Assembly: GCA_902593125.1 (NCBI GenBank)
Contig: CACJGU010000004.1
Span: forward strand, 1-64,000
Direction: 5' to 3'
Length of the DNA stretch: 64,000 nucleotides
From: an uncultured Alphaproteobacteria bacterium
GTDB taxonomy: Bacteria > Pseudomonadota > Alphaproteobacteria > HIMB59 > GCA-002718135
The notes beneath the pieces are model-generated. The model made no database searches and was not told the origin of the DNA. It worked only from the letters and a program-made list of their open reading frames with translations. The position numbers and the translations under genes are program-made. This document shows positions 48,199-57,059 of the stretch, in pieces. Positions within the stretch are counted from its first letter, which is position 1, and the number at the start of each line of letters is the position of its first letter.

Positions 48199-49075
48199 TT
48201 TTTTGACTCCAACGAGAATAAAGTATTTGAAAAATAATAATTGGTAAAACCAAAATAATAATTCCACTAAAAGCTAATGCACTAGCACCTGGCCAATTTC
48301 TATTAACAAAGAATTCCTCCCATAATATTTTTCCATAATACAATCTATCACTACCACCTAACATTTCAGGTATAATAAATTCTCCAACAACAGGTATAAA
48401 AACTAATAAAGATCCAGCAACAATTCCTGGAACAGACAAAGGAAGTATAACTTTAAAAAAGGTTTTAATACGATTTAGTCCTAAATCTTTTGACGCCTCA
48501 ATTAAATTTAAATCAAATTTATTTAAGTATCCAAAGAGTGGTAAAATCATCAAAGGTAAATAAGTGTATACAATTCCCATTATGACGGCATATTGATTGT
48601 ATAATAATTGAAGTGGTTCTGATGTTATGCCTAGGTTTAGAAGTATTACATTTAAAATTCCATTATTCTGTAAAATTATTTTCCATGCATATACTCTTAA
48701 TAAAAATGATGACCAAAATGGAATAACTACTAAAACTAATAGAATATTTCTTAATCTGATATTTGAAGTCGCAATATAAAAAGCTAGTGGGAACCCAATA
48801 ATTAAACAAAAAAAAGTAGATATTAGAGCTAGAATCAAAGAGTTTACAAAAGATCCAATGTAGTAATAATCACTAAATATATAAATATAGTTTTCAAATG
48901 TAGTATTGATTTCAAATCCATTATCAAAAAGAAAAATATCTTGATAAGGAGGCATCCCCCATTCTGATACTGAAATTGATATTTTAAAAATTATAGCTAA
49001 TGGAATAAAAAAAAATAGAACAAGCCAAAAGTAAGGGCTAAAAACAAAATATTTTTCAAATAATTTATTTTTCAA
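48188..49075 (-). CDS. potB: Polyamine ABC transporter permease (PotB/PotH type)
   Basis: This is the second permease of the importer, 295 residues with six predicted helices. The start YFVFSPYFWLVLFFFIPLAIIFKISIS and the EAA loop IEASKDLGLNRIKTFFKVILPLSVPGIVAGSLLVFIPVVGEFIIP are typical of PotB/PotH. It follows the ATPase gene without any gap and overlaps potC. Whether the preferred substrate is putrescine or spermidine cannot be decided from the permease. Confidence 0.93.
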   Translation of the reverse strand: MKNKLFEKYFVFSPYFWLVLFFFIPLAIIFKISISVSEWGMPPYQDIFLFDNGFEINTTFENYIYIFSDYYYIGSFVNSLILALISTFFCLIIGFPLAFYIATSNIRLRNILLVLVVIPFWSSFLLRVYAWKIILQNNGILNVILLNLGITSEPLQLLYNQYAVIMGIVYTYLPLMILPLFGYLNKFDLNLIEASKDLGLNRIKTFFKVILPLSVPGIVAGSLLVFIPVVGEFIIPEMLGGSDRLYYGKILWEEFFVNRNWPGASALAFSGIIILVLPIIIFQILYSRWSQKNEI

Positions 49076-50143
49076 TTAATCCTCTAAAATCTTAATTGAT
49101 TCACTCTCCCAACTACAAATAACTTTTTCCCCTTTTGGGAAATTATAATTTGAGTTGGAGTTAAAATTCTGATCTAAAACCGAAATTATCGTTTTATTAA
49201 TTTTAATTTCATAACGTGTAAAGCTTCCTAAATATGATTTTTCTAAAATTTCTCCACTAAAGGAATTAAATGAATTTGTTTTTAAATTATTTATTGATTG
49301 TATTTTTATTTTCTCTGGTCTTAGTAAAATTTTAGTTTGTGTATTTTTTAATTCTTTGTTTAATTTAAAATTTATATCCAAATCATCAGAATAAAAATTT
49401 TCATCTTTCTTGTAAATTTCAATTATATTTGCAATTCCTATAAAATTGGCGGTATAGAGACTTTTAGGGTTTTCATAAATCTCTTCAGGGCTAGAACATT
49501 CCAAAATAAGACCATTCTTCATTATTGCCATTCTATCAGATAAGGACATTGCTTCTTCCTGATCATGGGTAACGAAAACAAATGTAATTTTTAGTTTCTT
49601 TTGGAGTGTTGTTAACTCTAATTGTGTTTTTGATCTTAGTTTTTTATCTAGTGCTGCAAGAGGCTCATCTAATAATAATAACTTAGGTTTTTTTATTAAG
49701 CATCTTCCAAGGGCAACTCGTTGCTGTTCTCCGCCTGATAATTGCTTAATTCTTCTATTTAATAAATGCTCAATAGATAAAAGTTCAGCAATATTTCTTA
49801 CATTTATTTCAATTTCTTTTTGGGTAAAATTTTCTTTTATTCCAAAAGCTAAATTATTAAATACGTTTAAATGAGGAAATAAGGCATATGATTGAAACAT
49901 ATAGTTTAATGGTCTATCAAAAGGTTCAAGATTTGTTATGTCCGTTCCGTCGAGTATTACACGTCCTGTATCTGGCTTCTCAAATCCACCTAGTATTCTT
50001 AGTAATGTAGTTTTGCCTGAACCCGAAGATCCTAAGAGACCAAAAAATTCAGATTTTGAAATATTTAAATTAATATTTTCTAAAACTTTGTTATCTCCAA
50101 AGGATTTAGAAATATTTTCAATTACAAGAAAATTATTATCCAT
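49076..50143 (-). CDS. potA: Polyamine ABC transporter ATP-binding protein (PotA/PotG)
   Basis: This is the cytoplasmic ATPase of the importer. The 355-residue protein has Walker A GSSGSGKTTLLR, the Q-loop YMFQSYALFPHLNVFNN, signature LSGGEQQRVALGRCL, Walker B LLLLDEPLAALD and the H-loop THDQEEAMSLSDR. A C-terminal TOBE domain (about 250-350) is present. It is separated from the binding-protein gene by 51 bases holding a strong stem-loop. Confidence 0.95.
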   Translation of the reverse strand: MDNNFLVIENISKSFGDNKVLENINLNISKSEFFGLLGSSGSGKTTLLRILGGFEKPDTGRVILDGTDITNLEPFDRPLNYMFQSYALFPHLNVFNNLAFGIKENFTQKEIEINVRNIAELLSIEHLLNRRIKQLSGGEQQRVALGRCLIKKPKLLLLDEPLAALDKKLRSKTQLELTTLQKKLKITFVFVTHDQEEAMSLSDRMAIMKNGLILECSSPEEIYENPKSLYTANFIGIANIIEIYKKDENFYSDDLDINFKLNKELKNTQTKILLRPEKIKIQSINNLKTNSFNSFSGEILEKSYLGSFTRYEIKINKTIISVLDQNFNSNSNYNFPKGEKVICSWESESIKILED

Positions 50144-50150
50144 CTTAAAT

Positions 50151-50178
50151 CAGCACTAATATTAATATATTAGTGCTG
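50151..50178 (-). promoter_or_regulatory. Intercistronic stem-loop between binding-protein and ATPase genes
   Basis: CAGCACTAATAT and ATATTAGTGCTG form a perfect 12-bp stem with a TAAT loop. On the transcribed strand there is no following T tract, so it does not look like a simple terminator. In ABC operons such hairpins often protect the upstream binding-protein message and keep its level above that of the membrane parts. That role is inferred. Confidence 0.7.
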
Positions 50179-50194
50179 AAATGAAGTATATTTT

Positions 50195-51247
50195 TTAATT
50201 TGCTTTAAATTTATTAAAATATTTAGTTGATAATTTAGATTTTTTCGGAGAGTCTGCAGTATCAGCAAAAAGCATACTTAAAGTTGCTTCATCTGGATAA
50301 ATAGCAGGATCTTCAAAAATTTCAGGATCAACTAGTTCATTGGCTGCTTTATTTGGATTTGAATACCAAACGTAATTTGTAATATCAGCAGCAACTTGAG
50401 GTCTTAAAATATAATTTATAAATTTGTGTGCATTCTCAACATTTTTTGCATCAGCTGGAATAGCCATCATATCAAACCATATTACAGTTCCTTCAGATGG
50501 AATTGAGTACCAAGCTTCTACTCCATCTGCAGCTTCATCTGCAGCTAGAAAAACGTCACCTGACCAACCCATAGTTAAACAGATCTCTCCATTTGCTAAA
50601 TCATCGATATATTGAGAAGAATCAAAATATCTTATGTAAGGTCTTATTTGCTGTAACATTTCAAGAGCAACCTCATAATCTTTCTCATCCTCTGTATAAG
50701 GATCTTTTCCAACGTATTTTAAAGCGATTTCCATAACCTCTGTAGGAGCATCCAACATTGCGATTCCACAATCTGCATATTTTGATGCAATAGCTGGATC
50801 AAACAAAATGCTCCAACTTGTAATATCATTTTCATCAACTTTATCAGTATTATAGCCAATACCTGTAGTACCATACATATAATTTATCGAGTATTGACCT
50901 CCTGGATCATGTGCATCAATTTTTGCTAGTACATCGGGATCTAAATTACCAATGTTTGAAAGTTGAGCCTTATCAAGTTTTTGAAAAACTCCAGCCTTGA
51001 TTTGATTTTCTAAAAAAGAGCCTGAAGGCACCACAATATCATAACCTGAACCACCAGCTAAAAGTTTAGCTTCAAGAACTTCGTTTGAATCAAAAACATC
51101 ATAAGTTACATCAATGCCAAATTCATTTTCGAAATTTTCAATTGTATCTTCAGCAATATAATCAGACCAATTGTAAATAAATAATTCCTCTTTAGCCTGA
51201 GCTGAAAAAGAAATTAAAACTAATAGAGATATAAAATACTTAAGCAT
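50195..51247 (-). CDS. potF: Polyamine ABC transporter periplasmic binding protein (PotF/PotD)
   Basis: This secreted protein captures putrescine or spermidine for the importer. The start chosen gives the signal peptide MLKYFISLLVLISFSAQA, cut before KEELFIYNWSDYIAEDTIENFE. It is preceded by a strong AGGAGGGG ribosome-binding site, whereas the track's nine extra residues lie across that site. The mature protein shows the family's LAGGSGYDIVVPSG and LTMGWSGDVFLAADEA blocks. Revised length is 350 residues. It lies between aguB and potA in the same direction. Confidence 0.94.
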   Translation of the reverse strand: MLKYFISLLVLISFSAQAKEELFIYNWSDYIAEDTIENFENEFGIDVTYDVFDSNEVLEAKLLAGGSGYDIVVPSGSFLENQIKAGVFQKLDKAQLSNIGNLDPDVLAKIDAHDPGGQYSINYMYGTTGIGYNTDKVDENDITSWSILFDPAIASKYADCGIAMLDAPTEVMEIALKYVGKDPYTEDEKDYEVALEMLQQIRPYIRYFDSSQYIDDLANGEICLTMGWSGDVFLAADEAADGVEAWYSIPSEGTVIWFDMMAIPADAKNVENAHKFINYILRPQVAADITNYVWYSNPNKAANELVDPEIFEDPAIYPDEATLSMLFADTADSPKKSKLSTKYFNKFKAN

Positions 51248-51287
51248 TATTCCCCTCCTAAATAAAAAATACATTAAATAAAATAAA

Positions 51288-52145
51288 TTAAAAATCGAGA
51301 ATTTTTTTATATAGATCAGGCCTTCTATCTCTAAAGTTACCCCATAATTTTCTATATTCTCTTGAAATTAACAAATCTAAAGTCGCAGTTATTATGCCCT
51401 CATCTTTATCATTCATCTGATTTATTACATTTCCAAGATGATCCAAAATAAATGAATTACCATAAAAATTTAATTCAATATTAGCTTCGGACTCCTTCCC
51501 TATTCTATTTGAAGCTATTATGGGAATTTGATTTGCAGCAGCATGTCCAACCATTGTATTAATCCAATGATCCTTTGAGTCTAATTCAGGCATGTGTGGT
51601 TCAGAACCAATTGCTGATGGATATAAAATTAAATCTGCACCCTTCAATGTTAATATTCTTGCACATTCAGGAAACCACTGATCCCAACAAATTGCACAGC
51701 CAACTTTTGCTTTTGGTGTATCAAAAACCATAAAACCTGTATTGCCTTTTTCAAAATAATACTTCTCATTATATCCAGGTCCTTCAGGTATATGCGATTT
51801 ATTATATACGTCACTTATTTTACCAAAAGAATCAATCATAACTAAAGAATTGAAATACTTATTTTCTTTCTTTTGGAAAAAACTAATTGGTAATGAAATT
51901 TTTTTTTCTCTACAGATGTTAGAAAATTTTTCAAACATTGGATTAGATGGATAATCAATTGCAAAATTAAAAAATTTATCATTTTTTGTTGAACAAAAAT
52001 AATAACCTTGAAATAATTCTTGCAGAAGCAAAATATCAACATTTTCTTCAGAAGCTTTTTCAACTAAATTAATTGCTTTATTTAAATTAGCATCAAAATC
52101 TCCCTTAAGGGCTCTAAATTGTGATGTTGCTACTTTTACTTTCAT
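51288..52145 (-). CDS. aguB: N-carbamoylputrescine amidase
   Basis: AguB hydrolyses N-carbamoylputrescine to putrescine, ammonia and CO2. The nitrilase-fold protein shows the catalytic triad as Glu43 (LLQELFQGYYF), Lys116 (VYNKSHIPEG) and Cys153 (CAICWDQWFPE). LLQELFQGYYFCSTKN and PEGPGYNEKYYFEKG are characteristic of AguB within the family. I use the ATG of MKVKVATSQFRALKG, which overlaps the aguA stop by four bases. It feeds putrescine made from agmatine towards the puu-type genes. Confidence 0.93.
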   Translation of the reverse strand: MKVKVATSQFRALKGDFDANLNKAINLVEKASEENVDILLLQELFQGYYFCSTKNDKFFNFAIDYPSNPMFEKFSNICREKKISLPISFFQKKENKYFNSLVMIDSFGKISDVYNKSHIPEGPGYNEKYYFEKGNTGFMVFDTPKAKVGCAICWDQWFPECARILTLKGADLILYPSAIGSEPHMPELDSKDHWINTMVGHAAANQIPIIASNRIGKESEANIELNFYGNSFILDHLGNVINQMNDKDEGIITATLDLLISREYRKLWGNFRDRRPDLYKKILDF

Positions 52146-53125
52146 ATTTTTGGAACATTCATCGTTATGCAATGAATATTTCCTCCACCATAATTTATAT
52201 TTTCAGTTTGCAACATAATAATTTCTCTATTTGGGAATAATTCTTCAAAAATAATTTTAACCTCTTTGTCTTCGTAAACATTGAATTTAGGTAGAATAAT
52301 TTTATTTTTACTGAAATAAAAATTTATATATGAGCTAATAATATTTTTATTATTAATCGTCTTTCTTGTGGGCAAAGGAATTTCAATCAAATCATATATC
52401 TGATTAGTATCTTTAAAAAAGTTAATAAGGTCAGCTTTGTTTTTTTCTAATATTTCATAATTAGGATCTAATTTGTGAGTTGTAGCTATTAAATATTTAT
52501 TTTTTCCAATAGGGCATAATAAATTATCAACATGCCCATCAGTATCGTCATCCTTTAGACCATTTTCAAACAAAAAAATGTGATTTAAATCAAATAAGAT
52601 TTTAAATTCTTTAATAATATATTCACTACTATGTTTTTGTTTTCTATTTTTATTAAATATTACACTTTTTGTGCTGAATAAATTTTTTTTATCATCATAG
52701 GTGATTGCTCCTCCCTCAATAACAAGGTCGGAGGTTTTTGTTGGAATATTTAAATAGTTTGAAATAAATTTTGATATTTTATTATCATTAAAATAATCTG
52801 GATACTTTCCATAACCATTAAATTCAAAACTGATTGATTTTAATTTTTGATCTTCATTATAAAAAATTGGTGCTATATCTCGCATCCAAGAATCATCTAA
52901 TTTACATTCTACAATATCTATATTTTTATGATCTGTTTTATTTTGGATTTCATTTATGTTTTCTTTGTTTGATAAGACAATTACATGTTCAGTTTTTGCA
53001 ATTTCTTTAATAACATTGGCTACTTCATCTCTGGCTTTATTAATTACTTTACCATAAAGGTCTTTATTGCATGGCCAAGCAATAAGACAATATTGGTGAT
53101 CATGCCATTCAGGAATTAGTTTCAT
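52142..53125 (-). CDS. aguA: Agmatine deiminase
   Basis: AguA converts agmatine to N-carbamoylputrescine and ammonia. The 327-residue guanidino-modifying enzyme has MKLIPEWHDHQYCLIAWP, DDSWMRDIAPIF, VIEGGAITYDD, DTDGHVDNLLCP and the nucleophile Cys319 in NYGGGNIHCIT, all family hallmarks. At 327 residues it is a little shorter than the usual 340-370. It is the first gene of the aguA-aguB-potFABC run and has only 28 bases before the divergent HD-domain gene. Confidence 0.93.
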   Translation of the reverse strand: MKLIPEWHDHQYCLIAWPCNKDLYGKVINKARDEVANVIKEIAKTEHVIVLSNKENINEIQNKTDHKNIDIVECKLDDSWMRDIAPIFYNEDQKLKSISFEFNGYGKYPDYFNDNKISKFISNYLNIPTKTSDLVIEGGAITYDDKKNLFSTKSVIFNKNRKQKHSSEYIIKEFKILFDLNHIFLFENGLKDDDTDGHVDNLLCPIGKNKYLIATTHKLDPNYEILEKNKADLINFFKDTNQIYDLIEIPLPTRKTINNKNIISSYINFYFSKNKIILPKFNVYEDKEVKIIFEELFPNREIIMLQTENINYGGGNIHCITMNVPKI

Positions 53126-53153
53126 ATTAATTGAAAATATGTATAATTAGAAC

Positions 53154-53717
53154 ATGACTAAAGATGAAGTAAAATTCACTGAAATGAAACATGGCGATAA
53201 AGAAGACTATGAACTTCTAGCAAATTTTGAGGATAAATTCATAGAAGGTACTGCGGATAGAATAGTAAGAGTTTTAGAAGGCCTAGATAAATCTCTTGGT
53301 GGTTATCAAGTTTCAAGATTAGAACATTCACTTCAAACTGCATCTAGAGCTTTACGAGAGGAAGCTTCTGAAGAAATGGTAGTTGCATCTTTATTGCATG
53401 ATATTGGAGATGAGATAGCACCTCTTAATCATTCTGAACTTGCAGCAGCAGTTTTAAAACCGTTTGTCTCTGAAAAAACAAGATGGATTGTCGAGCAACA
53501 CGGTTTATTTCAAGCTTATTACTATAATCACCATTATGGTAAAGATAGAAATCTTAGAGATAAATTTAAAGGTCATGAACACTTTCAAGATACAATCAAT
53601 TTTTGTGAAAGATGGGATCAAGCATCTTTTGATCCAAACTACGATACAATACCATTAAAAGAATTTGTTCCAATGGTTCAAAGAATTTTTAATAGAACTC
53701 CCTATAGAAATTTATAA
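53154..53717 (+). CDS. HD-domain protein, possible diiron oxygenase (PhnZ-like group)
   Basis: This 187-residue protein belongs to the COG4341-like HD proteins. Its metal-site pattern is His58 (RLEHSLQTA), His82-Asp83 (LLHDIGDE), His93 (LNHSE), His116 (EQHGLF) and Asp155 (RWDQASFD). Two extra histidines beyond the plain HD hydrolase set resemble the mixed-valence diiron oxygenases PhnZ, TmpB and myo-inositol oxygenase. The spacings His58-His82 and His93-His116 are also similar. The tyrosine and glutamate used by PhnZ near the first histidine are not obviously kept. It stands between polyamine and carnitine genes, so an amine-containing substrate is plausible but unproven. Confidence 0.7.
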   Translation: MTKDEVKFTEMKHGDKEDYELLANFEDKFIEGTADRIVRVLEGLDKSLGGYQVSRLEHSLQTASRALREEASEEMVVASLLHDIGDEIAPLNHSELAAAVLKPFVSEKTRWIVEQHGLFQAYYYNHHYGKDRNLRDKFKGHEHFQDTINFCERWDQASFDPNYDTIPLKEFVPMVQRIFNRTPYRNL

Positions 53718-54185
53718 TTATTTTTTTAATTTATGAATTAAGGATAAATCACCTGGATTAAAACTACTTTTATTATTTTCAATAAAATTATCTATACTGC
53801 TTTGCTTTTCTTGTTCTATTTCTGCTACTTTCCTAATATTTAGATCTACATATAATGAGCATACTTCTGTTGTTGCAGCTCTATAACCTTCTTCTTTATG
53901 AGTCATCTCCAACTTATAGATTAATCTTTTTTTATCTCTATCTAAAAATAATAAGTTAATATCTACTTCATCTCCTTCTTTAACTTCTTTTTCATAAGTT
54001 GTATGAGACTCAACTGCAAAGGTAGTTTTCTTTTCTATTTTTGCTGAATCTTCTCCCATATTAAATTTTTTAAGTAACACTTCCCAACCTGCATCAAATA
54101 AATGAATATAAAAAGCTAGATTCATATGACCATTATAATCAGTCCATTCTTTTTTAACTTTTCCTGAATTTAAGTATATTTTCAT
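53718..54185 (-). CDS. cdhB: Hot-dog thioesterase, betainyl-CoA thioesterase-like (CdhB)
   Basis: In carnitine breakdown CdhB hydrolyses betainyl-CoA to glycine betaine and CoA. The 155-residue hot-dog protein has the active-site helix region WTDYNGHMNLAFYIHLFDAG and the strand FAVESHTTYEKEVKEGDEVDI. In many bacteria this domain is fused to carnitine dehydrogenase; here it is a separate gene, divergent from the BKACE gene with 42 bases between. The match to this role rests on the motif and the neighbours cdhC and cdhA. Confidence 0.8.
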   Translation of the reverse strand: MKIYLNSGKVKKEWTDYNGHMNLAFYIHLFDAGWEVLLKKFNMGEDSAKIEKKTTFAVESHTTYEKEVKEGDEVDINLLFLDRDKKRLIYKLEMTHKEEGYRAATTEVCSLYVDLNIRKVAEIEQEKQSSIDNFIENNKSSFNPGDLSLIHKLKK

Positions 54186-54227
54186 AATTTTCTTTTATAA
54201 TTATAAATATACTAGTAGATTAAAAAA

Positions 54228-55118
54228 ATGAATAATGAAGTGATAATTTCTTGTGCAGTTACTGGCTCTGGAGATACAGCGAACAAACACCCAGAATTAC
54301 CTATAACACCAAAACAAATAGCAGATGCTTCTATTGAAGCAGCAAAAGCGGGAGCTGCAATAGCGCACATTCATGTAAGAGAGCCAGATGGAAAACCATC
54401 AAGAAAATTGGAATATTATAAAGAAGTTGCAGATCGAATAAGATCTTCAGATACAGATGTAGTTCTAAACTTTACAACAGGAATGGGTGGAGATTTTGAA
54501 ATTGGAACAGGTAAAGATCCTCTTAACCCAGTTGGACCAAATACAGATATGATTGATGCTTTGAATAGGTTGGAGCATGTGGAAGAATTACTTCCTGAAA
54601 TGTGTACTTTAGATTGTGGCACACTTAACTTTGGTGACTCAAATATGACATTTGTTCATACTCCAATGCAACTTAGATCTGCAGCAAAAAAAATGCAAGA
54701 GTTGGGAGTTAAACCGGAAATGGAAGCTTTTGAAATGGGTCACTTATGGTTTGCAAATCAACTTTATAAAGAAGGTTTAATTGATGGCCCTCCACTTTAT
54801 CAAATATGTCTTGGAATCCCATGGGGATCTCCTGCTACAACAACAGCAATGAAAGCAATGGCTGACATGATTCCCAAAGAAGGCTACTGGGCTGGATTTG
54901 GTATTGGAAGAACCCAAATGCCAATGGCAGCACAGGCAGTGATTTTAGGTGGGAATGTAAGAGTAGGTCTAGAAGACAATCTTTATCTAAAAAAAGGTGT
55001 TTTTGCTTCTAATGCTCAACTTGTTGAAAAAGCTAGATGCATTATTGAAGACTTAGGATCATCTATACTTAATCCTGAACAAGTTAGAGAAAAATTAAAA
55101 TTAAAAAAACATTTTTAG
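54228..55118 (+). CDS. cdhC: Beta-keto acid cleavage enzyme, dehydrocarnitine-type (CdhC)
   Basis: BKACE enzymes exchange acetyl-CoA with a 3-keto acid. The carnitine member CdhC turns 3-dehydrocarnitine and acetyl-CoA into betainyl-CoA and acetoacetate. The 296-residue TIM-barrel protein has [21 protein letters not shown], the zinc ligands His47 and His49 in [10 protein letters not shown], and [14 protein letters not shown] at the C-terminal side. BKACE proteins vary in substrate, but adjacency to carnitine dehydrogenase and the thioesterase supports dehydrocarnitine. It is separated from cdhA by one base. Confidence 0.88.
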   Translation: MNNEVIISCAVTGSGDTANKHPELPITPKQIADASIEAAKAGAAIAHIHVREPDGKPSRKLEYYKEVADRIRSSDTDVVLNFTTGMGGDFEIGTGKDPLNPVGPNTDMIDALNRLEHVEELLPEMCTLDCGTLNFGDSNMTFVHTPMQLRSAAKKMQELGVKPEMEAFEMGHLWFANQLYKEGLIDGPPLYQICLGIPWGSPATTTAMKAMADMIPKEGYWAGFGIGRTQMPMAAQAVILGGNVRVGLEDNLYLKKGVFASNAQLVEKARCIIEDLGSSILNPEQVREKLKLKKHF

Positions 55119-55119
55119 T

Positions 55120-56049
55120 TTGAAAAATATCAAAAATATTTCTGTAATAGGAACTGGCGTAATAGGTACTGGTTGGATATTGCGTTTTTTAGCATGTAAT
55201 AAAAAAGTTACAGCTTTTGATAAAAATAAAAAACAAATAGAATATCTTAAAAAAGAAATAGTCAGAACTGAACCAGTTATTCAAAAATTATACAAAAGAA
55301 AAATTAACTTAAAAAATCTTAATTTTACTAATAATTTAGCTGAGGCAGTTAAGAATTCTGATCTAATTCAAGAAAATATTCCTGAAAGGTTACAATTAAA
55401 AAAAAAAGTTATCAAAGATATTAGTAAATTTGCACCAAAACAATCAATTATAGCTTCAAGTTCTTCTGGATTGTTACCTTCAAAATTACAAGCAGAATGT
55501 ATTAATCCACAAAGGTTTATGATTGCTCATCCCTTTAATCCTGTTTATATTTTGCCTTTAGTTGAAATAGTTAAAGGCAATAAGACGAGTAAAATTTATT
55601 TTAAGAGAGCAAATACATTTTATAAAAAAATTAAAATGAAAACTCTGTTGGTGGAAAAAGAACTACCAGGATTTCTATCTGATAGATTGCAAGAAGCATT
55701 ATGGAGAGAGGGATTGCATATAATTAATGATGGTTACGGAACAACTAAGGATTTAGATGATGCGATCACTTACGGACCTGGTATGCGTTGGGCCTTAATG
55801 GGTACATTTCTAACATTTCATTTAGCTGGAGGTGAATTAGGAATGAAACATATGTTAGATCAGTTTGGGCCAGCTTTAAAGCTTCCTTGGACAAAATTAA
55901 AATCACCAAAATTAAGTAAAGAATTAAAACAAAAAATAATTAATGGCACTGCTATTCAATCTAAAAAATTATCGATTAATAAACTGAGTAATATAAGAGA
56001 TAACTTTTTAATTGATTTGATTGAATTAAAGAAAAAATATAAGCTATAA
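55120..56049 (+). CDS. cdhA: L-carnitine 3-dehydrogenase
   Basis: This NAD-dependent enzyme oxidises L-carnitine to 3-dehydrocarnitine. The 309-residue protein of the 3-hydroxyacyl-CoA dehydrogenase family has the Rossmann start ISVIGTGVIGTGWILRFLAC, ENIPERLQLKKKV, FMIAHPFNPVYILPLVEIV (catalytic His-Pro-Phe-Asn-Pro) and GPGMRWALMGTFLTFHLAGG. This last block is characteristic of carnitine dehydrogenases. The start codon is TTG one base after cdhC, and the fused thioesterase domain found in some relatives is missing. Confidence 0.88.
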   Translation: MKNIKNISVIGTGVIGTGWILRFLACNKKVTAFDKNKKQIEYLKKEIVRTEPVIQKLYKRKINLKNLNFTNNLAEAVKNSDLIQENIPERLQLKKKVIKDISKFAPKQSIIASSSSGLLPSKLQAECINPQRFMIAHPFNPVYILPLVEIVKGNKTSKIYFKRANTFYKKIKMKTLLVEKELPGFLSDRLQEALWREGLHIINDGYGTTKDLDDAITYGPGMRWALMGTFLTFHLAGGELGMKHMLDQFGPALKLPWTKLKSPKLSKELKQKIINGTAIQSKKLSINKLSNIRDNFLIDLIELKKKYKL

Positions 56050-56051
56050 AT

Positions 56052-57059
56052 ATGATAAAAACTTGTAAGTATGTTGCTTTAAAAAATTATATTCCCCTAG
56101 GATTGCCATCAGAAGATGATTTTGAAATAAAAACAAAAGAAATTAAATTAAATAACAAAAATAATATTCATGTTTTAAATTCTTGGATTTCTGTTGATCC
56201 TTATATGAGAGCAAGAATGACAGAGAGAAAAAATTATAAACCACCATTTAAATTAGGTGAAGAAATGGAGGGTTATGCAATTGGTTCAGTTCAAGAGTCA
56301 GGTGATTATAATTTTAAAATAGGTGATACTGTTTTTAGCAATTTTGGAATGAGAGATAATTTTGTTTGTAATAGTAGTCAATTAAAAAAGATTACTTCTA
56401 CAGATTTGCCTATTCAATCTTACTTAGGTCCATTAGGTATGACAGGACAAACAGCTTATATAGGTCTATTTAATTATGGGAAATTAAAAGCCGGACAATC
56501 CGTGCTTGTTTCATCAGCTGGTGGCAGTGTTGGATCGACAGTATGTCAAATTGCTAAAAATTTAGGTTGCACTGTTTATGCAAGTACTGGCTCTGATGAA
56601 AAAGTTAATTGGTTAAAAAATGAACTCAACGTAGATCACGCATTTAATTATAATAAAGTTGAAAATCTTATTCTGCATTTTAAAGAAATTTGCCCTGAAG
56701 GTTTTGATTTATATTTTGATAACGTTGGTGGTGATTTTTTAGAGTCTGCAATATTCAGAATGAAAAACTTTGGAAGAATAGTCATTTGTGGCAGAATATC
56801 TCAGATGAATGTAACAAAGCCCCCAAGTGGTTTAAAAAATATGGCTCATGTGCTTGTGAAAAGATTAACCATAAAAGGATTTTTAATATTTGATCATGAA
56901 AATGATAATGAGCCATTTGAAACCGATATGAAAGATTGGTTAAAAAATAACAAAATAAAATTTAAAGAGACAGTTTACGAGGGTTTAGAAAATGCTCCTA
57001 AAGCATTTATTGATTTACTTAATGGAAAAAATATAGGGAAGATGTTAGTTAAGATCTAA
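56052..57059 (+). CDS. NADP-dependent reductase, CurA/PTGR type
   Basis: This 335-residue zinc-independent medium-chain reductase resembles CurA and prostaglandin/leukotriene reductases, which reduce double bonds of enals and enones. WISVDPYMRARMTERKNYKPPFKLGEEMEGYAIG and the nucleotide-binding VLVSSAGGSVGSTVCQIAKNLGC (about residue 155) are clear. It follows cdhA after two bases, so it is probably co-transcribed with the carnitine genes. Its part in that pathway is unclear; detoxification of a reactive intermediate is one option. Confidence 0.85.
   Translation: MIKTCKYVALKNYIPLGLPSEDDFEIKTKEIKLNNKNNIHVLNSWISVDPYMRARMTERKNYKPPFKLGEEMEGYAIGSVQESGDYNFKIGDTVFSNFGMRDNFVCNSSQLKKITSTDLPIQSYLGPLGMTGQTAYIGLFNYGKLKAGQSVLVSSAGGSVGSTVCQIAKNLGCTVYASTGSDEKVNWLKNELNVDHAFNYNKVENLILHFKEICPEGFDLYFDNVGGDFLESAIFRMKNFGRIVICGRISQMNVTKPPSGLKNMAHVLVKRLTIKGFLIFDHENDNEPFETDMKDWLKNNKIKFKETVYEGLENAPKAFIDLLNGKNIGKMLVKI

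Noticed and set aside
48199-48267. N-terminal extension of PotC
   Set aside because: It would be read from within potB; the internal ATG gives a normal permease start and a short overlap.
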